Source of the DNA: Candidatus Izemoplasmatales bacterium
GTDB lineage: Bacteria > Bacillota_I > Bacilli_A > Izemoplasmatales > Hujiaoplasmataceae
NCBI GenBank assembly: GCA_028698875.1
Contig: JAQVVR010000005.1
Coordinates: 69,841-133,840 of the forward strand
DNA length: 64,000 nt
Direction of reading: 5' to 3'
Below the pieces are notes generated by a model. That model saw only the letters and a list, made by a program, of their open reading frames with translations. It made no database searches and had not been told where the DNA came from. Of the stretch, positions 9,113-17,398 are shown piece by piece (position 1 is the first letter of the stretch; every line of letters starts with the position of its first letter). The position numbers and the translations under genes are program-made.

Positions 9113-10948
9113 ATGAGCTTATTAAAAATATCAAATCTAAGGAAATCGTTTTCGGGAGAAGTATTATTTGAAAACGTTTCTTTAGATATCAATGAAGGGG
9201 AAAAAGTTGCTTTAATAGGCGAAAACGGGGTTGGAAAATCAACCATTGTTAAGATGATATTAGGAGAACTTCCAATTGATGGTGGCGAAATAACCATCGC
9301 TCGATCGACGGCAATCGGCTATTTGGATCAAAATGTGATATCAGATCTTTCCAAGACCCTTATTGAAGAAATGTCATTAGTTTTTCATAGTTTAATTGTC
9401 TTAGAGAATACCTTAAATGAAGTTGTGGCCGAACTTGCTATCCACAGTGATGATATTATCTTGAAAAGATATAGTCAAATTGAAGACGAATTCTTACAAA
9501 AAGGTGGATATGAATACCATTATTTTATCGATATGATATTGACAAGATTTGGTTTTAAAAAAGCCGATTATGATCGCGTTATTTCGACATTTTCCGGAGG
9601 CGAACGTACGCGAATTGCTTTTGCCAAATTACTGTTGCAAAAACCAGAGCTTTTGATTCTTGATGAGCCCACAAATCACATGGATATAGAAATTATCGAA
9701 TGGCTTGAAGATTATCTACGGAAATATGATGGAGCCGTTTTAGTTATTACTCACGATAAATACTTCATCAATAAAGTTGTTTCTAAAATATATGAGATTG
9801 ACCAGAAAACAGCATCAATGTATCTTGGTAATTTTGATAGTTATGAAATCGAAAAAGTCCGCCGATTTGAACTGCTTCTTAAAGCATTTAACAAACAGAC
9901 AAAGGAAATTATGCATTTGCAAAGTTTTGTCGATCGGTTTCGCTATAAAGCCACAAAAGCTAAATCAGCTCAAGATCGGATAAAAAAAATCGCTCGGATT
10001 GACCGAATTGAAAGGCCTACAAACGGTCATGAGGCTGTTCATTTTGCCTTCAAGAGCAAACGGCCTACTGAAGCAGTAATCTTAGAAGCGAAAAATCTGA
10101 CCGTCGGTTACGACAAACCTTTACAAACCGATATCTCGTTTGTTATGCGCGGATATGAAAAGATTGGTATCATCGGCCCCAATGGTATCGGTAAAACCAC
10201 CTTGATAAAAACTTTGATGAAAGACATACCAGCTTTATCTGGAGAGATAATCATTCATAAGCCGCAAAAGGTTGGCTATTTTGATCAAAATTTAGCCGGT
10301 TTGAATGAGGAATTGACGGTTTTATCAACGGTTCATGATCGATATCCACAAAAAACATTAGGTGAAGTACGCAGTCTTTTGGCTCGATTCTTATTTGTCG
10401 AAGAAGATGTTTTTAAAACCGTTAAAGTGCTTTCCGGTGGCGAAAAAGTCCGATTGACCATCTGCCTTTTAATGCTCGAAGAGCCAGAACTTTTAATCCT
10501 TGATGAACCGACAAATCATCTTGACTTAGAAACAAAAAATATTGTCGAGGATGTTTTTGAAAGTTACGAAGGTCCGATTATCTTTATTTCTCATGACCGT
10601 TATTTTATCAATCGTGTAGCCACAAAAATTGTGCATTTGGATACCGAAGGAACAATCATCTTTGATGGCAATTATGATGAATTTAAAGAATTTGTTAGCC
10701 AAAAAGCGATTGACAAACCGAAAAAAACGCAACGAGAAAAACCTTTAAGTAATAATGCGGAAATCCGACGTTTGGAGGCGGAAATCGATAAATTCCATCA
10801 TGAAATCGAAAAATTACGGCAATCACAGTTTGAGGAATGGGTCTATAATGATCCCAACGAATATGCTCGAGTAGTTGCGGAGATTGACGAAAAAACCGCA
10901 TTGATTGACGCGCGATTTGCTAAAATAGCTCAATTGTCGGATGATTGA
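9113..10948 (+). CDS. ABC-F family ATPase (ribosome-associated translation factor or resistance type)
   Basis: A soluble protein with two ATPase domains and no membrane segments, 611 residues. Domain 1 has GENGVGKST, FSGGERTRIAFAKLLLQKPE and LLILDEPTNHMD; domain 2 has GPNGIGKTT, LSGGEKVRLTICLLML and LLILDEPTNHLD. The inter-domain linker (about residues 245-320, basic and helical) is the part that reaches into the ribosomal E site in this family, and a charged C-terminal coiled coil follows (about 540-605). It resembles the YdiF/EttA-like group, but subgroup and any antibiotic-resistance role cannot be assigned. A TATAAT lies at 9051-9056, with no clear -35. Confidence 0.9.
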   Translation: MSLLKISNLRKSFSGEVLFENVSLDINEGEKVALIGENGVGKSTIVKMILGELPIDGGEITIARSTAIGYLDQNVISDLSKTLIEEMSLVFHSLIVLENTLNEVVAELAIHSDDIILKRYSQIEDEFLQKGGYEYHYFIDMILTRFGFKKADYDRVISTFSGGERTRIAFAKLLLQKPELLILDEPTNHMDIEIIEWLEDYLRKYDGAVLVITHDKYFINKVVSKIYEIDQKTASMYLGNFDSYEIEKVRRFELLLKAFNKQTKEIMHLQSFVDRFRYKATKAKSAQDRIKKIARIDRIERPTNGHEAVHFAFKSKRPTEAVILEAKNLTVGYDKPLQTDISFVMRGYEKIGIIGPNGIGKTTLIKTLMKDIPALSGEIIIHKPQKVGYFDQNLAGLNEELTVLSTVHDRYPQKTLGEVRSLLARFLFVEEDVFKTVKVLSGGEKVRLTICLLMLEEPELLILDEPTNHLDLETKNIVEDVFESYEGPIIFISHDRYFINRVATKIVHLDTEGTIIFDGNYDEFKEFVSQKAIDKPKKTQREKPLSNNAEIRRLEAEIDKFHHEIEKLRQSQFEEWVYNDPNEYARVVAEIDEKTALIDARFAKIAQLSDD

Positions 10949-11017
10949 TTTAATATTTGTATTATTTTAAAATAAATTATGCTAAAATAGTATTTGGTAT
11001 CAAGGGAGGAGTGTGAA

Positions 11018-11536
11018 ATGATGGGTCCACTGATGGTTATTACGGATTCGCTAGTCGAAATCCCACCCAAAATAACTGCCAAAGAAGCTGTGCGAGCCGT
11101 TATTATTCACGACAACTTGATATTACTTATGTATTCTAATACTGACCAAATGTATGGGACTCCTGGAGGTGGATTAATCCTCAATGAGTCTAAATTGGAT
11201 ACTTTACACCGCGAACTTCTAGAAGAAATCGGAGCTACTCAGGTAAAAGTCATTGAGCATATCGGGTATACCGAAGAAATCCGGGAGTCACGTTCACTGT
11301 ATGGTAAAGTCGCAAAAATTGTTTCCGACTATTATCATGTGGACGTGATGCATTTCATTTCCTCCAAATTGGAAGACTATGAAGAGGAAATGGGATTAAT
11401 TCCAATGTGGGTGAAAATTGATGAAGCAATCAGGCAAAATCAACAAATGATCAAAAGCCTGAATCAGACTAAAATCAGTTTTTACTATACACAGACCGAA
11501 ATGTTAAAGTATATCAAAAGTAGATTTGGTCTCTAG
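11018..11536 (+). CDS. Nudix hydrolase
   Basis: A 172-residue pyrophosphohydrolase. It contains a complete Nudix box, GX5EX7REUXEEXGU, seen as GGLILNE, seven residues, then RELLEEIG, at about residues 54-75; the acidic residues bind the metal. Substrates of this type are nucleoside diphosphates linked to other groups, and the exact one is not shown. The ATG at 11018 lies seven bases behind GGGAGGAG (11004-11011); an in-frame TTG upstream at 10994 precedes that site. A TAAAAT element at 10984-10989 may be its promoter -10. No terminator is visible before argS. Confidence 0.9.
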   Translation: MMGPLMVITDSLVEIPPKITAKEAVRAVIIHDNLILLMYSNTDQMYGTPGGGLILNESKLDTLHRELLEEIGATQVKVIEHIGYTEEIRESRSLYGKVAKIVSDYYHVDVMHFISSKLEDYEEEMGLIPMWVKIDEAIRQNQQMIKSLNQTKISFYYTQTEMLKYIKSRFGL

Positions 11537-11580
11537 ATGGAGTCCGAATTTATTTTTTTATTTAGGGAGGGGTGACTATC

Positions 11581-13290
11581 ATGATCGATACCATTAAAAC
11601 CAATCTGAAAACGACATTAGAAAATGTCCTTTCAGCTCAATTTAATAAACCAATCACTGTGATTGTTGAAGAACCGAAACGACTCAATCAAGGAGATATT
11701 TCGATTCCGGTTTTTGCAATTGCCAAAGCAATTAATCTGCCGCTTTCCCAAACGGTTCAAATTGTTTCGGATGCCATTATGACATCAAAATTAGCGGATA
11801 TGGTAGCTAATATCTCGAGCATGGGTGGGTTTATAAATCTGTCATTAAACAAATCGATCGTGGCTAAGGGGGTTTTTGATACCTTTGCAGCGAATGAGAA
11901 AAATTACGGATCAATGCAGATTGGAACAGGAAAGACGGTATGTATTGATTATTCATCACCAAATATCGCCAAACCATTTTCAATCGGACATCTCCGGTCG
12001 ACCATTATTGGCGCAGCAATTGGCAACCTGTACGAAAAATGCGGATTCACCGTTGTCCGAATCAATCATCTTGGTGATTTTGGTACTCAGTTTGGCAAAA
12101 TCATCTTTGCATATCAGCATTTTGGCGATGAGGAAATGGTCAGAAAAGATCCAATCAATGAACTAGTTAAGCTTTATGTAGAATTTCATGAATTGGTAAA
12201 GACAAATCCAAAAATGGATGATGAAGCCAGACGAATCTTCAAAGAACTCGAATTGGGAAATCCGGAATATGTGGCTTTATGGAACTGGTTTCGGGAAGTT
12301 TCTCTTGCCGACTATATGAAAGTATATGAATTGTTGGATGTCAAATTTGACTCCTATGATGGTGAGGCATTTTATAACGACAAGATGCAACCAGTCATCG
12401 ATGAACTGGCGGCTAAAGGACTACTAAAAGCCGACCAAGGAGCAATGATTGTTGATTTGGGCGATCAACTACCACCGGCTTTGATTCAAAAGTCAGATGG
12501 CTCTACATTATATATTACTAGAGATTTAGCTGCCCTCTTTTATCGCAAACAGACATATCATTTTTATCGATGCTTGTATGTCGTTGGTAATGAACAAAAA
12601 TTGCATTTTGAACAATTAAAGGCCCTCGTAAAGAAAATGGGCTATAATTATTTCGATGAATTTGAACATGTAAATTTCGGGCTTGTTCTTCAGGATGGCA
12701 AAAAAATGTCAACCAGAAAAGGCAAAGTTGTTAAATTAATTGACGTCTTGACCGAAGCGATTGAGTTGTCAAAACAACATATTGAAGAAAAGAATCCCGA
12801 ACTTGAAAATAAAGATGACATTGCGCAAAAGATTGGCGTGAGTGCCATTATCTTCAATGATTTAAAAAACTATCGTGCTAACGATTTTGAGTTCAATCTC
12901 GAAGATATGGTGAAATTTGAAGGCCAAACGGGGCCGTATCTTCAATACACGTCAGTTAGGATTACTTCAATTCTCGCACTCGACCAATTTCGATATGATG
13001 GCGAAATTGATTTTAACTTGCTTTCACAAGATGTCTTCTTTGATATTATTAAGACCGCTGGTGATTATGGCAAAACCATTGAAAAAGCTTGTCAAGAGGC
13101 TGCACCTTCGATTTTAGCGAAATATTTACTTAATCTAGCCGCACAATTCAATAGTCTATATGGCAAAGAACGGTTTGCGGTAACCGATTTACAAGAACGT
13201 AAGACAAAGGAACACTTGATTTATTTAATCCGGGCAATCCTGGACGATGGCATGAAGATATTAGGCATGCAAACGATTGCGAAAATGTAA
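11581..13290 (+). CDS. argS: Arginyl-tRNA synthetase
   Basis: Charges tRNA-Arg with arginine in the cytoplasm. The 569-residue length is normal for the class Ia bacterial enzyme. The N-terminal Add-1 domain (residues 1-110) is followed by SSPNIAKPFSIGHLRST, which contains the HIGH-like element, then a GNEQKLHFEQL block, and KKMSTRKG, the KMSKS equivalent; the C-terminal anticodon-binding DALR domain contains GQTGPYLQYTSVR. The ATG at 11581 sits eight bases behind AGGGAGGGG. A T-box leader cannot fit in the 44 bases between the Nudix stop and this start. Confidence 0.96.
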   Translation: MIDTIKTNLKTTLENVLSAQFNKPITVIVEEPKRLNQGDISIPVFAIAKAINLPLSQTVQIVSDAIMTSKLADMVANISSMGGFINLSLNKSIVAKGVFDTFAANEKNYGSMQIGTGKTVCIDYSSPNIAKPFSIGHLRSTIIGAAIGNLYEKCGFTVVRINHLGDFGTQFGKIIFAYQHFGDEEMVRKDPINELVKLYVEFHELVKTNPKMDDEARRIFKELELGNPEYVALWNWFREVSLADYMKVYELLDVKFDSYDGEAFYNDKMQPVIDELAAKGLLKADQGAMIVDLGDQLPPALIQKSDGSTLYITRDLAALFYRKQTYHFYRCLYVVGNEQKLHFEQLKALVKKMGYNYFDEFEHVNFGLVLQDGKKMSTRKGKVVKLIDVLTEAIELSKQHIEEKNPELENKDDIAQKIGVSAIIFNDLKNYRANDFEFNLEDMVKFEGQTGPYLQYTSVRITSILALDQFRYDGEIDFNLLSQDVFFDIIKTAGDYGKTIEKACQEAAPSILAKYLLNLAAQFNSLYGKERFAVTDLQERKTKEHLIYLIRAILDDGMKILGMQTIAKM

Positions 13291-13339
13291 TTAAAACTGC
13301 ACCTCAAAGATCCATATTCGAAGAAACGAGGTGATTGAT

Positions 13340-15190
13340 ATGGATGCTTCACAATTAATGGAAAAAACCAATAAGAAGAAAAACAGCTCCCTCCGATTGA
13401 TGTTCAAATGGATGGGAAAACATTGGTATTTGCTGATTATATCTTTTGGTTTATTATATGTAATTTCTTACGCACGGACACTAATTCCGCTATTCACTCA
13501 GCACATTATTGACTACGTATTGGATTACAGTAACAACGGATCGACTCTACCAAACTATTTATATGTATTGGTTGAAGCACCGGACACGAAAACGCAACTA
13601 ATTTTAGCGGCATTGATGATAATTGCCGTTGATTTGGTACGTTCCATAGCAATCTTTTTCCGCCGAGTATCATCGGCGTATTTCGGCGAACGCGTCGCCT
13701 TTAATTTGCGTAACAATCTTTATCGTAAACTCCAAAACATGGGATATTCATTCCATACTCACTCAGAAACGGGAGATTTAATCCAACGTTGTACCTCTGA
13801 TGTGGAAACATATAAATTCTTTGTTGCCGACCAAATTATTGAAGTTGCTCGTTTAGTATTACTTGTTGGGCTGTCGATATGGCAAATGTCGAAACTGAAT
13901 GTTGATTTAATGTTTATTACGCTTACGGCTTCACCAATTTTACTAGGAATCGCGATAGCATACTTTAAAAAAGTCGAAAAAATGTTCACAGTTATTGAAG
14001 AAAATGAATCCAATATGACAACTGATGTTCAGGAAAATGTCAGTGGGTCCCGAGTAGTTAAAGCCTTTGCAAATGAAAAGTATGAAGTCGAAAAATTTGA
14101 AGTGTTAAACCGAAAATTTACCGACTCAGATATCCGCCTTACAATAAAAATGGCGTCTTTCTGGTCGGGAACAGATATCATTTGCTTCGCTCAATTTTGC
14201 ATAATATCCGTTGTTGGCGTTATATATGCCGCCAAAGGCATAATCACACTTGGCGTCTTCACGGCCTTTTTAGCATATGCTGGTAATATCATTTGGCCGA
14301 TGCGTCATCTTGGTCGGCTTGTTGGTGATTTTTCCAAAGCAACTGTGGCTATAACGCGTTTAGATGCGATTTTGTCTCAAGACGATGAATACGCTCATGA
14401 ATCCGCTTCGACAACACCAAAAATCACTGGCGAGGTTGTTTTTGAGCATGTATCATTTCAATTCCCGGGATCAACATATCATCAATTAAACGACATAAAT
14501 TTCCACGTTAAACCCGGCGAGACAATTGCAATTGTTGGAAAGACAGGTTCGGGAAAATCAACTTTGATGAATTTGTTGGTAAGATTGTTAGATACCGAAA
14601 CCGGTGCCATCTATTTTGACGGCATCGAAATTAAAAATATCGAAAAACATCATTTACGTAACAATGTTGGCATCATTCTTCAGGAACCATTTTTGTTTTC
14701 TAAAACCGTTGAAGAGAACATAAAGATTGCTGATCGAAATCTCGATCAAGAACGGGTTAAATCAGTAGCAAAAATCGCACGGATTCATGAAGATATTGTT
14801 GGTTTTGAAAAAGGGTATGAAACCCTTGTTGGAGAACGAGGAGTCACATTATCTGGGGGCCAAAAGCAACGAGTGGCAATTGCCAGAATGTTACTTAAAC
14901 CCAAGCCGATTCTAATCTTTGATGATTCATTGTCTGCTGTTGATACCGAAACGGATTTGGAAATTCGCGGAGCTTTGAAAAAAGAGTGGAAGCAATCCAC
15001 CGTCTTTATTATTACCCATCGTATTACAACCGCTCAAGAAGCAAATCGGATTTTTGTTTTGGACAAAGGTGTTATCGCTGAAGTCGGGACGCATGCTGAA
15101 TTGCTAAAAAAAGGCGGAATTTATCAACAAATCTGGGAAATTCAGTCAAAGATTGACTTCCAGATTGAAGGAGGTGAGCAGGATGAGTAA
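13340..15190 (+). CDS. ABC exporter half, non-canonical subunit of a heterodimer
   Basis: A 616-residue fusion of a six-helix membrane domain (about 30-335) and an ATPase domain (about 375-605). The ATPase has GKTGSGKST, LSGGQKQRVAIARMLL and Walker B ILIFDDSLSAVD. The residue after the Walker B Asp is Asp, not the catalytic Glu; this is typical of the degenerate-site partner in BmrC/LmrC-like heterodimeric exporters. Start ATG 13340 follows GAGGTGA; the GTG at 13331 lies inside that site. It overlaps the next exporter gene by eight bases, so the two halves are made together. Substrates of such exporters are drugs, lipids or peptides; not determinable here. Confidence 0.9.
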   Translation: MDASQLMEKTNKKKNSSLRLMFKWMGKHWYLLIISFGLLYVISYARTLIPLFTQHIIDYVLDYSNNGSTLPNYLYVLVEAPDTKTQLILAALMIIAVDLVRSIAIFFRRVSSAYFGERVAFNLRNNLYRKLQNMGYSFHTHSETGDLIQRCTSDVETYKFFVADQIIEVARLVLLVGLSIWQMSKLNVDLMFITLTASPILLGIAIAYFKKVEKMFTVIEENESNMTTDVQENVSGSRVVKAFANEKYEVEKFEVLNRKFTDSDIRLTIKMASFWSGTDIICFAQFCIISVVGVIYAAKGIITLGVFTAFLAYAGNIIWPMRHLGRLVGDFSKATVAITRLDAILSQDDEYAHESASTTPKITGEVVFEHVSFQFPGSTYHQLNDINFHVKPGETIAIVGKTGSGKSTLMNLLVRLLDTETGAIYFDGIEIKNIEKHHLRNNVGIILQEPFLFSKTVEENIKIADRNLDQERVKSVAKIARIHEDIVGFEKGYETLVGERGVTLSGGQKQRVAIARMLLKPKPILIFDDSLSAVDTETDLEIRGALKKEWKQSTVFIITHRITTAQEANRIFVLDKGVIAEVGTHAELLKKGGIYQQIWEIQSKIDFQIEGGEQDE

Positions 15191-17042
15191 CAATGACGAA
15201 TTGTTCGAAGAAGAAAGTTTTACTTCGCAAAAAATTGATTTTAAGGTTTGGAAGAAGATCCTCTCATTCATGCTACCATTGAAAAAGCAAATTTTAATTG
15301 CCATCGTTAGTATGAGCCTTTTGGCATCAACGGATGTGATATATCCATTATTTTCCAAATACGCAGTTGATTATATTCTGCGACCGGGATTAAATGATAC
15401 CGTCAATCCGAATTATGATAACATCGGATACTTTGTCTTGTTTTATGTTTTATATATCATTTTCTCAGCAATCATGGTGTATCTATTCATCAAGTTTGCT
15501 GGTCGAGTTCAGGCTGAACTTGCTTATAACATTCGCAAGAAAGCTTTTCATCATTTGCAAGAACTGCCATTTTCCTATTATGATCGCACCCGTACAGGTT
15601 GGATTATGGCGCGCATGACCGCTGATACTAGGAATCTTTCCGATATCTTGTCATGGGGTGTCATTGATTTAACTTGGGGCATTGTGTTAATGGTTTTGTT
15701 GATTGTGGTCATGTTTGCTATCAATTGGCAACTGGCTTTAATCACAATTACGGTCGTACCGATTCTGGCACTTATCTCAACTTGGTTCCGTAAATATATT
15801 TTAAGGTCACAACGAGAAATCCGGAAAACCAATTCCAAGATCACCGGGGCTTTTAATGAAGGCATCACCGGGGCTTTAACAACTAAAACACTTGTGCTTG
15901 AAAACGATAATTACAATGATTTTAATGGGCTGACAACCGATATGCGAAACAAATCAATTAAAGCGGCGGTAATTCGGGGATTTTATTTTCCTTCAGTAAT
16001 CTTTTTAATTGCTCTAACCACAGCGGCTATCTATTATGCCGGTGGGTCGATGGTTATCAATGATGCATTAAACATCACGACATTGATTTTGTTTACCACA
16101 TATGTTTGGCAATTCTTTGATCCGGTAAATAACATTGCAGAGACGTACGCGAGAATGCAACAAGCTCAAGCATCAGCGGAACGGGTTGTTTCATTAATGG
16201 AAACACAGCCCGATATTGTCGACACCGATGCGGTTATTGCCAAGTATGGAACATTATTTGATTACAAACGCGAAAACTTTGAACCGCTTAAAGGTGATAT
16301 AGAATTTCAAAACGTATCATTTAAGTACCATGTCGGGGAACAGGTTTTAACAGATTTTTCGTTAAAAGTAAAAGCTGGGCAGTCAATTGCACTCGTTGGT
16401 CATACTGGTGCTGGCAAATCGACGATTGTCAACCTGATTTGTCGATTCTATGAGCCGACAGTTGGCAAAATTTTGATTGATGGTGTCGATTACAAAGAAC
16501 GTAGTTTGGGATGGTTGCATTCTAATTTAGGGTACGTTTTACAGACGCCGCATTTATTCTCAGGAACTGTCATTGATAATATCAAGTATGGCAAACTTGG
16601 CTCTACTGACGATGAAGCAATTGCAGCGGCGAAAGCAGTAGAGGCTCACGAATTCATCATGAAGTTTGAAAATGGTTATCAAACCGAATGTGGTGAAGGC
16701 GGATCCCATTTGTCAGTTGGACAAAAACAGTTGATTTCGTTTGCTCGAGCGATTCTTGCCGATCCCAAAATATTGGTTTTAGACGAAGCAACATCATCAG
16801 TTGACACGGAAACCGAAAAAGCAATTCAGACTGCAATTTACAAACTACTTAAAGGGAGAACATCGTTCATAGTGGCTCATCGTTTGTCTACCATTGTTGC
16901 CTCGGACCGAATCTTAGTGTTAGAACAAGGTATTGTTACCGAAGAGGGAAGTCACCGTGAACTGATTGCCAAGCAAGGTCAGTATTACAAATTATATACT
17001 AATCAATATACAGAAGACATGTTAGAACTTTCAAAGCTATAA
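15183..17042 (+). CDS. ABC exporter half, canonical catalytic subunit of a heterodimer
   Basis: Partner of the preceding gene; 619 residues, with a membrane domain (about 25-320) and ATPase domain. Walker A is GHTGAGKST, Walker B is ILVLDEATSSVD with the catalytic Glu intact, and the signature is altered to LSVGQKQ. Together with the other half, which has an intact LSGGQ but lacks the Glu, this makes one competent and one degenerate ATP site, the known arrangement of BmrCD/LmrCD/TM287-288 exporters. The ATG lies behind an ideal AAGGAGGTGA site located inside the end of the upstream gene. A terminator follows at 17047. Confidence 0.91.
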   Translation: MSNNDELFEEESFTSQKIDFKVWKKILSFMLPLKKQILIAIVSMSLLASTDVIYPLFSKYAVDYILRPGLNDTVNPNYDNIGYFVLFYVLYIIFSAIMVYLFIKFAGRVQAELAYNIRKKAFHHLQELPFSYYDRTRTGWIMARMTADTRNLSDILSWGVIDLTWGIVLMVLLIVVMFAINWQLALITITVVPILALISTWFRKYILRSQREIRKTNSKITGAFNEGITGALTTKTLVLENDNYNDFNGLTTDMRNKSIKAAVIRGFYFPSVIFLIALTTAAIYYAGGSMVINDALNITTLILFTTYVWQFFDPVNNIAETYARMQQAQASAERVVSLMETQPDIVDTDAVIAKYGTLFDYKRENFEPLKGDIEFQNVSFKYHVGEQVLTDFSLKVKAGQSIALVGHTGAGKSTIVNLICRFYEPTVGKILIDGVDYKERSLGWLHSNLGYVLQTPHLFSGTVIDNIKYGKLGSTDDEAIAAAKAVEAHEFIMKFENGYQTECGEGGSHLSVGQKQLISFARAILADPKILVLDEATSSVDTETEKAIQTAIYKLLKGRTSFIVAHRLSTIVASDRILVLEQGIVTEEGSHRELIAKQGQYYKLYTNQYTEDMLELSKL

Positions 17043-17046
17043 CTTT

Positions 17047-17077
17047 AAAACCGACTCATTAGCAGTCGGTTTTTTTG
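17047..17077 (+). terminator. Intrinsic terminator of the exporter operon
   Basis: AAAACCGACT-cattagc-AGTCGGTTTT with T7. Confidence 0.92.
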
Positions 17078-17131
17078 ATCTTAACTTTTTAATTTACAGA
17101 AAATTTTACTTTTCTTTTTACGAAAATATAG

Positions 17132-17137
17132 TATAAT
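17132..17137 (+). promoter_or_regulatory. Promoter -10 element for tRNA-Leu
   Basis: TATAAT lies 12 bases before the mature tRNA 5' end. No convincing -35 is visible in the T-rich stretch upstream. Confidence 0.55.
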
Positions 17138-17149
17138 AATTAGTGCTAT

Positions 17150-17236
17150 GCCAGTGTGGTGAAATCGGTAGACACGATGGACTCAAAATCCATTGCCCTT
17201 GAAAGCGTGCCGGTTCGAGTCCGGCCACTGGTACCA
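17150..17236 (+). tRNA. tRNA-Leu (anticodon CAA)
   Basis: An 87-base class II tRNA with encoded CCA. Acceptor arms GCCAGTG and CACTGGT pair (first pair G-U), followed by discriminator A and CCA. The anticodon loop is CTCAAAA between TGGA and TCCA, giving anticodon CAA, which reads UUG. The long variable arm (TGCCCTTGAAAGCGTG region) is the leucine/serine type, and the T arm is GCCGG-TTCGAGT-CCGGC. It stands alone between two terminators. Confidence 0.96.
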
Positions 17237-17246
17237 GTGGCATTAT

Positions 17247-17273
17247 AGCCGTGAGAAAATCACGGCTTTTTTT
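17247..17273 (+). terminator. Intrinsic terminator after tRNA-Leu
   Basis: AGCCGTGA-gaaaa-TCACGGCT followed by T7. Confidence 0.92.
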
Positions 17274-17318
17274 ATGCTTAATTATTTTTAAAAAGATAAA
17301 ACTTTTTTGAATGTCATA

Positions 17319-17347
17319 TTGACAAGTGAAAATGGTGGTGATACTAT
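17319..17347 (+). promoter_or_regulatory. Sigma-A promoter of the aminotransferase-aldolase-kinase operon
   Basis: TTGACA (17319-17324), a 17-base spacer and TACTAT (17342-17347), placing the start of transcription near 17354. Confidence 0.85.
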
Positions 17348-17358
17348 TTAATCAAGAC

Positions 17359-17374
17359 GTGAGCCACGGCTCAC
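17359..17374. promoter_or_regulatory. Palindromic operator, probable TetR-family site
   Basis: GTGAGCC-AC-GGCTCAC, a perfect 7-base inverted repeat, lies just after the predicted transcription start and ten bases before the ribosome site of the first gene. Because the operon encodes a TetR-type repressor, autoregulation at this site is the simplest reading; the link is inferred from position. Confidence 0.7.
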
Positions 17375-17398
17375 AAGATGATAAAGGAGAGTTGTCAT

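Noticed and set aside
9168..9182. A cre-like sequence (TTGAAAACGTTTCTT) at the start of the ABC-F gene
   Set aside because: It lacks the conserved C near the end of the consensus and lies inside the coding sequence.
11537..11580. A T-box leader for argS
   Set aside because: Only 44 bases separate the genes, too little for a T-box, and no specifier or antiterminator elements are visible.
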